From NCBI RefSeq assembly GCF_900142755.1, contig NZ_FRCA01000005.1:1-64000 (forward strand): a DNA stretch of 64,000 nucleotides, given 5' to 3'. The notes beneath the pieces are model-generated. The model saw nothing but the letters and a program-made list of their open reading frames with translations. It searched no databases and was not told the origin of the DNA. Shown here one piece after another: positions 17,729-26,096 of the stretch. How positions within the stretch are numbered: the first letter of the stretch is position 1; the number at the start of each line of letters is the position of its first letter. The translations under genes and the position numbers were made by a program. The stretch is from Halomonas cupida. GTDB lineage: Bacteria; Pseudomonadota; Gammaproteobacteria; Pseudomonadales; Halomonadaceae.

Positions 17729-18109
17729 ATGCATACCATCATGCTCAAGGCCAAACTGCATATGGCCCGCGTGACCCACGCCGTTCTCAACTATGAAGGT
17801 TCCTGCGCCATCGACGGTGAACTGCTCGACCTGGCCGGCATTCGCGAGAACGAGCAGATCCAGATCTACAATGTCGAAAACGGCCAGCGCTTCACCACCT
17901 ATGCCATTCGTGCCGAGGAAGGCTCGAAGATCATCTCGGTCAATGGCGCCGCAGCACACCTGGCCAGCGAAGGGCAGCGTGTGATCATCTGCAGCTACGC
18001 CCACTACAGTGAGGCAGAAGCCGACCAGCACCAGCCTTCCCTGGTCTACCTGCAGGAAGGCAATGAGATCAGTCACACCAGCAACGCCATTCCGGTACAG
18101 CTGGCCTGA
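17729..18109 (+). CDS. panD: Aspartate 1-decarboxylase (pyruvoyl enzyme) precursor
   Basis: Makes beta-alanine for panC. It is a 126-residue proenzyme; self-cleavage at the Gly-Ser bond in NYEGSCAID (Ser about residue 25) creates the pyruvoyl group. [20 protein letters not shown] and INGAAAHL-like [20 protein letters not shown] are conserved. The start at 17729 ([11 protein letters not shown]) matches the E. coli N-terminal layout and has GAGGAA upstream. With panB and panC it completes the pantothenate branch in one unit. Confidence 0.96.
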   Translation: MHTIMLKAKLHMARVTHAVLNYEGSCAIDGELLDLAGIRENEQIQIYNVENGQRFTTYAIRAEEGSKIISVNGAAAHLASEGQRVIICSYAHYSEAEADQHQPSLVYLQEGNEISHTSNAIPVQLA

Positions 18110-18133
18110 TTCACGGCTCACCAGGAGACGACA

Positions 18134-18508
18134 ATGGCTTCACTCCGAGACCAGTTGAGCGGTCTGGTGTACTCCACTGAACATGGCGATATCTGCCCAC
18201 AGTGCCGAGAGCCGCGCGAGGCCTGCCGTTGCGCCGAGCAGGCCGATGCCGAGCGGCTTGCCGACCTCGACGGCATTGTCCGTATCCGGCGCGAAACCAG
18301 CGGCCGCAAGGGAAAGGGCGTCACCACCATCAGTGGTGTTCCGCTGGCCGAGAAGGAACTCAAGGAGCTGGCCAAGGCCCTGAAGAAACGCTGCGGAACC
18401 GGCGGCGCCCTCAAGGACGGCGTGATCGAGATACAGGGAGATCACCGCGACACCCTCAAGAGCGAACTCGAGCGTCAGGGCTTCAAGGTCAAGTTGGCCG
18501 GCGGCTGA
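18134..18508 (+). CDS. yciH: SUI1/eIF1-like translation factor YciH
   Basis: A 124-residue protein with the SUI1 fold (about residues 50-122: VRIRRETSGRKGKGVTTISG ... LKKRCGTGGALKDGVIEIQG). An N-terminal zinc-knuckle-like CPQCREPREACRC (about 20-32) is common in bacterial YciH. In E. coli YciH acts on initiation fidelity and represses translation under stress. AGGAG precedes ATG 18134. It is 24 bp after panD and probably cotranscribed. Confidence 0.9.
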   Translation: MASLRDQLSGLVYSTEHGDICPQCREPREACRCAEQADAERLADLDGIVRIRRETSGRKGKGVTTISGVPLAEKELKELAKALKKRCGTGGALKDGVIEIQGDHRDTLKSELERQGFKVKLAGG

Positions 18509-18558
18509 CTTGACCGGATCATCAGTCCTCCCGAAACATCAGCCCGCTCGGAAGATGA

Positions 18559-19437
18559 TCAGGAAGTGTCGGCAAGCAACGCCACCAGCACTTCCTCTGC
18601 CGCGCCTTCGATCTTGAGGGCAAGCAGGTCGTCGGCTCGAGTCCGCCCCAGATTGATGCAGGCAACCGGGCGCCCGGTCGCCCGGCATGCGCGTACAAAT
18701 CGGAACCCCGAGTAGACCATCAGCGACGACCCCACCACCAACAGGGCCGCGCTGTCTTCCAACAGCTGATGCGCCGCTGCGCTCACGGTCGACGGTACAT
18801 TGTCACCAAAGAACACCACGTCCGGCTTCCAGATACCATCGCCACAGCGGCCACAGGCCGGCACTTCGAAGGACGAGAAGTCGGCGTCGAGATCGGCATC
18901 ACCATCCGGCGCCGCCTGCCCCTCAATGGCTTCACTGCACCAAACGGGATTACGACTCGACAGCTCTTCATGCAGTGCGTGGCGCATCTGACGAGCCCCG
19001 CACCCCATACATACCACCTGGTCGGCCCGACCGTGCAGATCCACGACTCGCCTGGAGCCTGCACGCTGATGCAGCCCATCAACATTCTGGGTAATGATGC
19101 CGCTGACCCGTCCCTGACGCTCAAGCTCCGCCAGTGCCCGATGGGCAGCATTGGGCCTGGCCTCGGCCAGAATGCGAAAACCGATCAAGGCTCGTGCCCA
19201 GTAACGCTGGCGGGCGGCATGGCTGGTCATGAAGGCTCGATGCTGAATGGGCGGAGAGCGTTTCCATTCTCCCTGGTTGTCACGATAATCGGGAATACCA
19301 CTGGCGGTACTGATACCCGCGCCGGTCAACACCGCCACCGGCCCGTTGTCTGCAAGGAATGCCTGCAGTGCAGCCCGTTGATCGGCCGCTATTGAGCAGA
19401 CCTGGTGTGCATTTGCTGCCATGCTGCCCTCGAACAT
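18559..19437 (-). CDS. NAD-dependent protein deacylase, sirtuin family
   Basis: Sir2-type enzyme of 292 residues. The NAD-binding motif AVLTGAGISTASGIPDYRD is near residues 33-51, the catalytic block ITQNVDGLHQRAGS near 125 has the Q-N-x-D plus the following VVDLHGRADQVVCMGCG with catalytic His, and two Zn-binding Cys pairs are CMGCG and CGRCGDGI. VVGSSLMVYSGF and INLG are the C-terminal NAD contacts. Closest in pattern to the class II/SIRT4-like bacterial sirtuins. Start ATG 19437 has GGAG upstream (ATG 19422 is possible). It is divergent from the NERD gene. Confidence 0.9.
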   Translation of the reverse strand: MFEGSMAANAHQVCSIAADQRAALQAFLADNGPVAVLTGAGISTASGIPDYRDNQGEWKRSPPIQHRAFMTSHAARQRYWARALIGFRILAEARPNAAHRALAELERQGRVSGIITQNVDGLHQRAGSRRVVDLHGRADQVVCMGCGARQMRHALHEELSSRNPVWCSEAIEGQAAPDGDADLDADFSSFEVPACGRCGDGIWKPDVVFFGDNVPSTVSAAAHQLLEDSAALLVVGSSLMVYSGFRFVRACRATGRPVACINLGRTRADDLLALKIEGAAEEVLVALLADTS

Positions 19438-19524
19438 TGCGCTATCTCCAGCAAAGCGTGGCCCCGAGGGGCTGTGGTTGTCTACAATGGACGCGTCCCA
19501 ACCCTGATTCGGCAAGGAGTGCCA

Positions 19525-20418
19525 ATGGCCTGGCTCGACTACGTGCTGCCGCTGTTTTTCCTCTTCCCGCTTGCCGCGGCTGCCGTGGTAGTGGTGGCGC
19601 TGCGCAGCCTGCACGATGCCCGCGTTCGCTCCCCCTTCGACGCCCAGCCGATGTGCGAGGCGGGTCAGGGATTGCGGGATCGCCTCGATCGCGCCTTTGC
19701 CACGCTGTTCCTGAATGCCTCTCTGGGCCCACTACTGACCCTCGCACCGCTGCTCTACGGCATGGGCCGCATGCTGTTCTCCGAGCAACAGAACTGGCTG
19801 GAGTGGGCACTCTACGGCGCTCTGTGCACACTGCTGGCGTTACTGGTGAGCCTGCGCCTGATTCGCGACCATCAGCGTATATCACGCCTCAAACTGGGGC
19901 TGGCCTGTGAGCTGGCCATCGGTCAGGAACTGGAACGTCTGATACGCCCCGAGGCACACCCCTACTATGTCTTCCATGATGTACCCGCCGATACCTTCAT
20001 CATCGACCACATCGCCATTACGCCCTATGCGATCTTCGTGATTGAAGTCCGCGCACGTACCCCGGCCATGGCGCCCAACGGCGAGATCGAGGACACCGTA
20101 GTGGTCGAGCATGAGCGCTTGCGGTTCCCCGGCTGGAAGGAGCGCAAGCCACAGCGCAAGGCTCGTCAGGCCACCAGTTGGGTGCGTGCCTGGGCCTGCC
20201 GTGAACTCGGCCAGCAGGTACCGGTCAAGGGCATTCTCGCCCTGCCGGGCTGGAAGGTGGTCCATGAGGTTCAGCATTCTGACCTTGAGGTGGTCGATGG
20301 CGTCGGACTCGCCGACCAGCTCAACCACTTTCACTCCGCCACGCCACTCTCCACTGAAGTCCATGACCGGCTGATCACTGCTCTGCGCAAGCGGGGTCAG
20401 CGCCCCTGCCGTAGCTGA
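19525..20418 (+). CDS. Membrane-anchored NERD-domain protein
   Basis: The 297-residue protein starts with a membrane segment (about residues 3-28), has a hydrophobic hairpin around 68-112, then a soluble NERD (nuclease-related) domain at about 128-260. Visible landmarks are LACELAIGQELERLI, YYVFHDVPADTFIIDHIAI with the catalytic-type Asp, IFVIEVRARTPA with the E-x-R/K, and later VPVKGILALPGW. NERD domains are predicted to be PD-(D/E)XK-like nucleases; activity of this one is not known. AAGGAGT at 19514-19520 fixes the start at 19525. Confidence 0.8.
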   Translation: MAWLDYVLPLFFLFPLAAAAVVVVALRSLHDARVRSPFDAQPMCEAGQGLRDRLDRAFATLFLNASLGPLLTLAPLLYGMGRMLFSEQQNWLEWALYGALCTLLALLVSLRLIRDHQRISRLKLGLACELAIGQELERLIRPEAHPYYVFHDVPADTFIIDHIAITPYAIFVIEVRARTPAMAPNGEIEDTVVVEHERLRFPGWKERKPQRKARQATSWVRAWACRELGQQVPVKGILALPGWKVVHEVQHSDLEVVDGVGLADQLNHFHSATPLSTEVHDRLITALRKRGQRPCRS

Positions 20419-20435
20419 TCCTGATCCATCGACCC

Positions 20436-21278
20436 TCAGCGGAACGAGCGGATCTCGATGTCTCGTGGACAGCGACCATGGGGCTGATCGACAAGGCTCG
20501 ACACCGCCGGGAAGTCGTCGATTCGCTCAGCATCGATGCCGATTCGAATTTCGGTCAGGAAGCGTCCGCCGGGGCCCCCACACTGCAGTGACAATGCCGA
20601 CCCGGTGCCATTACCGAAGGCGTCCTCGAAGGCTCCGATCACCGCATTGCGGCTGACTTCCTCACCACGATGATCGAGCATGAAGTCTCCCAGCGCGCTG
20701 GCGTTGACGATCTCGGCCAGTGCCACGGCTCCCTCGAAGAAGTCCTCTTCGGGCAGACCCATACAGGCTCCATGCTTGGCATATTCATAGCGATCCAGGC
20801 AACTGGCCCGTCCGGGCATGGCCGCGTCCAGGGCATCATCAAGCGAGTCGGCGAAGTCAAACGCCGGCCCCATCTCACAGAAGCCGCCCCGGGGACGCCG
20901 GCGCTCCACGAAACAGCCCTCGCGGTGCCAGGTATCCTGATCCAGGCCATCATCGATCAAACGCTCGGGGCGCGAAGGCCAGAGCCCGTGAATCACGAAG
21001 CCATCATCTGCGGCAGCCATCAACACCGGATCACGGCATTCCCGCGGTGGCTGGCGGCGTGTGGCACAGAAGCCGGGGTGCCAGGTCAATGCCAGCGTAT
21101 AGCTGTCGAAGTGATCCCGTTCGAGGTCATCCAGTGCCTCCTGCTGTTCCTGATCGGAAAGATGCTGCTGGGCCACCGCCAGCGAACCGCTCAGCAACCC
21201 GAACATCACCATTGCTGTGCCACACAGACCAACCCCATACCCCAGCACTTTCAAAGCGAGCTTGTTCAGGCAGAACAT
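20436..21278 (-). CDS. Periplasmic ribonuclease T2 family protein
   Basis: A 280-residue RNase T2 homologue with an N-terminal signal (about residues 1-36, ending SLAVAQQ). Both active-site blocks are intact: CAS I FVIHGLWPSRP with one catalytic His and CAS II DRYEYAKHGACMGL with Glu and the second His. Eight Cys suggest disulfides, in line with export. The family degrades RNA non-specifically by transphosphorylation (as E. coli Rna). GGAGGG precedes the start. The gene lies convergent to the NERD gene and upstream of nothing obvious in operon. Confidence 0.9.
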   Translation of the reverse strand: MFCLNKLALKVLGYGVGLCGTAMVMFGLLSGSLAVAQQHLSDQEQQEALDDLERDHFDSYTLALTWHPGFCATRRQPPRECRDPVLMAAADDGFVIHGLWPSRPERLIDDGLDQDTWHREGCFVERRRPRGGFCEMGPAFDFADSLDDALDAAMPGRASCLDRYEYAKHGACMGLPEEDFFEGAVALAEIVNASALGDFMLDHRGEEVSRNAVIGAFEDAFGNGTGSALSLQCGGPGGRFLTEIRIGIDAERIDDFPAVSSLVDQPHGRCPRDIEIRSFR

Positions 21279-21337
21279 GCAATTCCCTCCATGGATGATG
21301 GCGCAAGCGCCGTAACAGGGTGGTGACTCAACCGGTG

Positions 21338-22672
21338 CTAGGTCTTGAGCTTGCCGCCCATCTCCTGGGCCAGATCCACTGCATAGTGATCGGTCATGCC
21401 ACCGATGAAGTCCATCATGCGGCGGTAGCTGTCGTACAACGTCCAGGACGGCAATGGCGTGTTCTCGCCGATCAGTGCCAGCACCCGTTGATGCTTGAAG
21501 CTCGAATGACCGGTGTAGTGCATCTCATGGGCGGCGCCGATAAAGGCCTCGAGCAGTATCCCCAGGGTGGTGTAGGCCCCGATCTCCAGCTTGGCCTTGC
21601 GGGTATTGCGGAAGATGCGCTTGCGCGCCAGCTCCTTGGCCAGCTTGACGCCCCAGTCCAGGTCCGGGTGACACAGTTCCAGCAGGTCATCACGCAAGGT
21701 ACCGTGCAGCAACTCCTGCTCATGCTCGACGAACACCCGGCCGACATCGTTCACTGCCCGTTCCATGGCCGCGCCTCGCAGCGCAGCGATACGGCGACGC
21801 TGGGACACACCGGACTGCTGCATCTCGCGATAGTCCGATGGCTCGCCACCGGCAATCTGGGTCAGGATCTGGGCAACCTCGTCGAAGTCGAGGATATCCA
21901 TCTCCACGCCGTCCTCCAGATCCAGCAGGGCATAACAGATGTCGTCAGCAGCCTCGACCAACCAGGCCAGCGGGTGTCGACACCAGCGACTCGGTCCCTG
22001 GGGAATCAGCCCAAGGTGATCGGCGACCTGTTCGAGCAGCGGCAACTCACTCTGATAACAACTGAACTTGCCACTCTGACCGCCGTGGCTGGCCGTCCAG
22101 GGGTATTTCAGCAGGGTACCGAGCGTCGCCGCCGTCAGCCGCATACCGCCGCGGAACTGGTTGTACTCGATCTGGGTCACGATGCGGAACCCCTGAGCAT
22201 TGCCTTCGTAGGTCAGCAGATCCCGGCGCTCGAGATCCGACAGCCCATCGAGCAGGCCGGTGCCGCGCTGCTCCGCCGACTTGAACCAGTCGCGGATGGC
22301 GTACTCCCCGGCATGACCAAAAGGCGGGTTGCCGATGTCATGCCCCAGGCAGGCCGCCTGAATGATCACCCCGAGATCCGCCGGCGTGATCCACTCGGGC
22401 AGTCTGTCTCCCAGCCGCTCACCGACACTCATGCCCAGCGAACGCCCCACACAGCCTACCTCCAGTGAATGGGTCAGGCGGGTGTGGATATGGTCATTGT
22501 CGGCCAGAGGATGGACCTGGGTCTTGCGTCCAAGGCGTCGGAAGGAACCGGCAAAGACAATCCGGTCGTGGTCCTTGTGAAAGGGACTGCGGCCAACTTC
22601 ATCACGGGCCGCGCCACGTGGGTCATGCAACCGAACCGGATCAAGCAGCCGTTCCCAGGTCATGGCTTTCAT
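21338..22672 (-). CDS. dgt: Deoxyguanosinetriphosphate triphosphohydrolase-like HD protein
   Basis: HD-domain dNTP triphosphohydrolase of 444 residues that releases deoxynucleoside and tripolyphosphate. Metal ligands are visible in HTRLTHSLEVGCVGRSLG (near residue 65) and in CLGHDIGNPPFGHAGE (near residue 108), with the C-terminal D in the ADDICYALLDLED segment. SFRRLGRKTQVHPL is the family N-terminal signature. AAGGAG at nine bases before ATG 22672 supports the start. Substrate preference cannot be read off; it may act on several dNTPs. Confidence 0.9.
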   Translation of the reverse strand: MKAMTWERLLDPVRLHDPRGAARDEVGRSPFHKDHDRIVFAGSFRRLGRKTQVHPLADNDHIHTRLTHSLEVGCVGRSLGMSVGERLGDRLPEWITPADLGVIIQAACLGHDIGNPPFGHAGEYAIRDWFKSAEQRGTGLLDGLSDLERRDLLTYEGNAQGFRIVTQIEYNQFRGGMRLTAATLGTLLKYPWTASHGGQSGKFSCYQSELPLLEQVADHLGLIPQGPSRWCRHPLAWLVEAADDICYALLDLEDGVEMDILDFDEVAQILTQIAGGEPSDYREMQQSGVSQRRRIAALRGAAMERAVNDVGRVFVEHEQELLHGTLRDDLLELCHPDLDWGVKLAKELARKRIFRNTRKAKLEIGAYTTLGILLEAFIGAAHEMHYTGHSSFKHQRVLALIGENTPLPSWTLYDSYRRMMDFIGGMTDHYAVDLAQEMGGKLKT

Positions 22673-22706
22673 GAACGATTTCTCCTTGTGGGACAGGCTG
22701 TCGAGC

Positions 22707-22820
22707 TCACCGGCTCATACTGCCAGGCCGGAAACTCATTCTGGCACCGGCCTGGCGGCATTGCCAGACACCCCAAGCCTGGGCCCCGGGCAGCACCGCC
22801 AGCACGACCCACACGGACAT
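22707..22820 (-). CDS. Possible small hydrophobic protein upstream of dgt
   Basis: A 37-codon frame starts at ATG 22820 with AGGAGG nine bases upstream (plus-strand 22830-22835) and ends 35 bp before dgt. The product begins MSVWVVLAVLPGAQAWGVWQ, a short hydrophobic stretch, and ends in a basic tail. No homologue is known to me. It could be a leader peptide or small membrane protein, or a chance frame with a good ribosome-binding site. Confidence 0.35.
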   Translation of the reverse strand: MSVWVVLAVLPGAQAWGVWQCRQAGARMSFRPGSMSR

Positions 22821-22858
22821 CAAATGGTTCCTCCTGCGCGATGTGATGAACGCTCATA

Positions 22859-22896
22859 CCGCACTGGCGCGGATACGTGTATCGGCGCCAGTGCGG
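22859..22896. terminator. Long hairpin between dgt and tctA
   Basis: A perfect 12-bp stem CCGCACTGGCGC/GCGCCAGTGCGG encloses a second short palindrome GATAC-GT-GTATC. It lies 25 bp downstream of the tctA stop. No U-tract follows on the minus strand, so termination strength is uncertain, but position fits the end of the tct operon. Confidence 0.5.
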
Positions 22897-22920
22897 TGGC
22901 ATGAGTTCACGTCGACCGGA

Positions 22921-24417
22921 TCAGGCCAGACGTCGCCGGAGCAACAGCGAATAGACCAGGCCCGCCATCAACAGGGTAGCGGCGAACACATAGATCCCCA
23001 CGGAAATCCCGCTGTTGACGAGAATGCTCCACTCACCACCACTGATCGACATCGCCCGGCGCAGGTTGAATTCCATCTGCCCACCGAGCAGCAAGCCCAG
23101 GACCACCGGTACGGTAGGAATCTCCAGCTTGCGCAGCACATAGCCGAGCACGCCGAAGGCCAGCATCATGTACAGGTCGAAGGGGCTGTTGTTGAGCGAA
23201 TAGACGCCGACAAAGGCAATCAACACCACCATGGGCATCAGGAACCAACTGGGCGCCTGCAACATGCGCGCAAAGAGTCCCACCAATGGCACATTGAGCA
23301 CCAACAGCATGAGATTGCCGATGAACAGCGCAGCGACCAGCCCCCAAACCATATCCGGGTGTTGCTCGAACAGCAGCGGCCCCGGGGTGATGTTCATCGA
23401 CAGCAGCAGTGCCAGCAGGATCGCTGTGGTGCCACTGCCGGGAATTCCCAGCGACAGCATCGGGATCAGCGCGCCACCTGCCGCGGCATTGTTGCCGGCT
23501 TCCGGCGCAGCCACCCCACGGGGATCTCCATTGCCGAAGTCACCCTTGCTGCCCAGCCAACGCTTCTCGAGCATGTAGGCCAGAAAACTGCCCAACGACG
23601 CTCCCGCCCCCGGCAACACTCCCGAGATGAAACCGATCAGCGAGCCACGCCCAATGGTCCCGGCACAGGGTAGCGAAGCTCTCATGCCCGGCCAGGCCGA
23701 GCCCAGTTGCACATGGGCCTTGCTGGTATCACGCCGCACCTCGAGGAACACCAGGCATTCGGAGATGGCAAACAGCCCCACCAGAGCAACGATGAAGTCG
23801 ATACCGTCGTACATCTCATAGGTGCCGAAGGTAAAGCGCGGCACACTGGACACCGGGTCGATGCCTACTGTCCCCAGCAACAGTCCCAGACAGGCGGCAA
23901 CAAAGCTCTTGGCGAGGCTGCCGCTGGTCACCCCACCGATGGTGACGAATGCCAGCAGGAACAGTGCAAAGTATTCGGCAGGCCCGAACTTGATGGCCAC
24001 CTCGACCAGCAACGGAGCAAACAGGGTCAAGCCAATGGTGGCCAGGGTCGCGCCAACGAAGGATGCCACCGCCGACAGCCCCAGCGCTTCTCCCCCACGC
24101 CCCTTGAGCGCCATGGGATAGCCATCCAGGGTGGTCATCATCGCCGGCTCATCACCGGGAATGTTGAGCACAATGGAGCTGATGCGCCCACCATACATGC
24201 AGCCGTAATAGACACTGACCAACAGAATCAGCGCGGCAGTCGGCTCGAGGTTGAAGTTGAAGGCCAACGGAATCATCAGGGCAACACCATTGACCGGCCC
24301 CAGACCCGGCAACGCACCGATCAAGGTGCCCACGGTACAGCCGATCAACGCCAGCAGCAGATACTCTGGCTGCATCGCTACCGCAAAGCCATGGGCGAGA
24401 AAGCCAAGCGTCTCCAT
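22921..24417 (-). CDS. tctA: Tripartite tricarboxylate transporter, large permease TctA
   Basis: A 498-residue inner-membrane protein with about 11-12 helices. The signature GTLIGALPGLGPVNGVALMIPLAF (here at residues 30-53, second glycine motif PGAGASLGSFLAY near 255) is the TctA hallmark, as is MYGGRISSIVLNIPGDEPAMMTTLDGYPMA. AGGGAGG lies before ATG 24417; the preceding tctB stop is 1 bp away. It works with TctB and the TctC binding protein to take up an organic acid; the substrate is not determinable here. Confidence 0.93.
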   Translation of the reverse strand: METLGFLAHGFAVAMQPEYLLLALIGCTVGTLIGALPGLGPVNGVALMIPLAFNFNLEPTAALILLVSVYYGCMYGGRISSIVLNIPGDEPAMMTTLDGYPMALKGRGGEALGLSAVASFVGATLATIGLTLFAPLLVEVAIKFGPAEYFALFLLAFVTIGGVTSGSLAKSFVAACLGLLLGTVGIDPVSSVPRFTFGTYEMYDGIDFIVALVGLFAISECLVFLEVRRDTSKAHVQLGSAWPGMRASLPCAGTIGRGSLIGFISGVLPGAGASLGSFLAYMLEKRWLGSKGDFGNGDPRGVAAPEAGNNAAAGGALIPMLSLGIPGSGTTAILLALLLSMNITPGPLLFEQHPDMVWGLVAALFIGNLMLLVLNVPLVGLFARMLQAPSWFLMPMVVLIAFVGVYSLNNSPFDLYMMLAFGVLGYVLRKLEIPTVPVVLGLLLGGQMEFNLRRAMSISGGEWSILVNSGISVGIYVFAATLLMAGLVYSLLLRRRLA

Positions 24418-24418
24418 G

Positions 24419-24919
24419 TCAGCGACCTCCCTGACCAATCAGCTCGAGCCATGGCATGTCCGGTAGTGGTATACCGAGGGCATGCTCGAACAACAGGTAC
24501 AGACCAATGGAGAGCCCAACACCGGCCAGCAGTGCCTGGCGCCAGTGGGCCCCGAACAGTCGAATCAACAACACCGCCCCCACCATGGATACCGGCACAA
24601 AGCCCAGCGGCTCGAGCAGACTGGCATAGACCACCAGCAGAACCACCACGGCCAGCTGCCTCGCCAGACCGGCCCGGTCCGGCCAGCGCTCGTTGAAACC
24701 GGGTCTGACAATGAGGTACAGCGCCAACACGGCCATCGGGATAGTGACCAGGCGTGGAAAGGCACCCGGCCCCACTGGCTGCATGAAACCGGTCACGAAG
24801 CTGTGCGAATGCCACCAGGCGGCCACCGCCAGCACCAGCAGGATGGCACCTGCAATGCGATCGCCGACCGGAGCCGGTCGGCGATTGTCCTGAGCATGGG
24901 CCTCGCTCAGTTCACTCAT
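24419..24919 (-). CDS. tctB: Tripartite tricarboxylate transporter, small permease TctB
   Basis: A 166-residue protein with four predicted membrane helices (about residues 22-42, 54-72, 90-110, 130-148). The family motif VGPGAFPRLVTIPMAVLAL is at about 48-66. Its ATG overlaps the tctC stop in an ATGA arrangement, and its stop is 1 bp from the tctA start, so the three genes are translationally coupled. Confidence 0.9.
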   Translation of the reverse strand: MSELSEAHAQDNRRPAPVGDRIAGAILLVLAVAAWWHSHSFVTGFMQPVGPGAFPRLVTIPMAVLALYLIVRPGFNERWPDRAGLARQLAVVVLLVVYASLLEPLGFVPVSMVGAVLLIRLFGAHWRQALLAGVGLSIGLYLLFEHALGIPLPDMPWLELIGQGGR

Positions 24920-25905
24920 TGGATAACCCCGATGTCACGGGAGATGCCCTCGACACGCTCGATGGACTCGAGCACGAAATCCGAGAAGTCCTCTCCACCG
25001 CGCCACAGTGGCACCAGACCATTCTGTGCCGCGACCTGTTTCCATTCGTCGCTGCTGTACAGCTGCTCGAGAGTATCCACCATGGCGGCGTAGTCCTCGT
25101 CGGACACCTCGCCACCGGTGTAGAAGCCACGCCAGTTATAGCCGGTCACGTCATAGCCCTGACTCATCGCCGTCGGCAACTCGTCGAAAGGCGCCGGCAA
25201 CGGCTCTTCCGACAATACCGCCAGCACTCGCACATCACCGGACTCGATGAAGCCGGCCACTTCACCGAGGTCGGTGGATACCACATCAACATGGTTGCCC
25301 ATCATCTGGGTCACCGCCGGGCCGCCGCCATCGAACTGCACCCAACGCATCTGGCCGATCTGGTCACTGCCCAGACCGGCGGCCTGGGCCAGCATCAGAG
25401 CGCGGATATGGTCCCAGCCACCAGCACCGCTGGAGCCCGCCACGGCGAGCGAAGTGGGATCATCGACGAGTGTCTCCAGCAACTCGTCAAGGTTCTGGTA
25501 CGGGCTTTCATCGTCAACCAGGATCACCCCGACATCGGTGCCGAGCATGCCCAACCACCGCATGGTTTCGGCATCCCCCGGGTAGTGTCCCTGAGCAATC
25601 TGGGTCATGCCTACCGTACTGGTCGCGACGATCAGGTCGCTGTCATCGGCGCGCTTGCCGGCGACATTGGAGAACGCCACAGCCCCCACGCCACCCGGCA
25701 TGTTGGTTATCTGCACGGTGCCATCGGTCAGTTCCAGATCCGTCAGCAACCTGCCGACGCTTCGACAGGTGAAGTCCCAGCCACCGCCGGGGTCGGCAGG
25801 CGCAATACATTCGTCAATGGGCAGCGCCTGGCTGGGCGCCGACACCACCAGTCCTGCAGCAATCAGTGAAAGGCCTGAACAGCGCTTGAGAAACTTGACC
25901 GGCAT
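24916..25905 (-). CDS. tctC: Tripartite tricarboxylate transporter, periplasmic substrate-binding TctC
   Basis: A 329-residue binding protein of the Bug/TctC family. The signal peptide covers about residues 1-26 (KRCSGLSLIAAGLVVSAPSQA). The mature part begins with the substrate-loop motif CIAPADPGGGWDFTCRSVGR (residues ~31-50), followed by NMPGGVGAVAFSNV and VAGSSGAGGWDHIR. AAGGAG precedes ATG 25905; the longer frame start at 26058 is not needed. The leader carries a four-fold CA-motif array close to the ribosome-binding site, which suggests Hfq/Crc translational repression. First gene of tctCBA. Confidence 0.92.
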   Translation of the reverse strand: MPVKFLKRCSGLSLIAAGLVVSAPSQALPIDECIAPADPGGGWDFTCRSVGRLLTDLELTDGTVQITNMPGGVGAVAFSNVAGKRADDSDLIVATSTVGMTQIAQGHYPGDAETMRWLGMLGTDVGVILVDDESPYQNLDELLETLVDDPTSLAVAGSSGAGGWDHIRALMLAQAAGLGSDQIGQMRWVQFDGGGPAVTQMMGNHVDVVSTDLGEVAGFIESGDVRVLAVLSEEPLPAPFDELPTAMSQGYDVTGYNWRGFYTGGEVSDEDYAAMVDTLEQLYSSDEWKQVAAQNGLVPLWRGGEDFSDFVLESIERVEGISRDIGVIQ

Positions 25906-25935
25906 ATCGATCTCCTTGTCCGCCCGAGGCGGCCC

Positions 25936-25990
25936 TTGTTGTTGTGAATCGTTGTTGTGAATTGCTGTTGTGAATTGCTGTTGTCGACTG
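25936..25990 (-). promoter_or_regulatory. Four-fold 13-bp CA-motif array in tctC leader
   Basis: Read on the minus strand, four tandem 13-bp units of the type CACAACAGCAATT run toward the tctC start and end in CACAACAACAAGG, about 18 nt before the AAGGAG ribosome-binding site. AACAACAA is the recognition pattern of Hfq/Crc repression complexes, and the same motif is repeated in the CrcZ-like RNA at 13223-13604. The array is the densest CA cluster in the window outside that RNA. Confidence 0.6.
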
Positions 25991-26096
25991 AGCGTTGTGG
26001 TCGATTGATTGTGTTGGCGTGGTGATACTGAAGCTCTTGTATCCGAGGCAGACCTCACCGCGGCCTTTCTTCAGCGTCGTGGATATCAGAAATTTT

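Noticed and set aside
22843..23673. Plus-strand 276-codon frame opposite tctA
   Set aside because: Antisense shadow of tctA, Gln/His/Arg-rich with no domain pattern.
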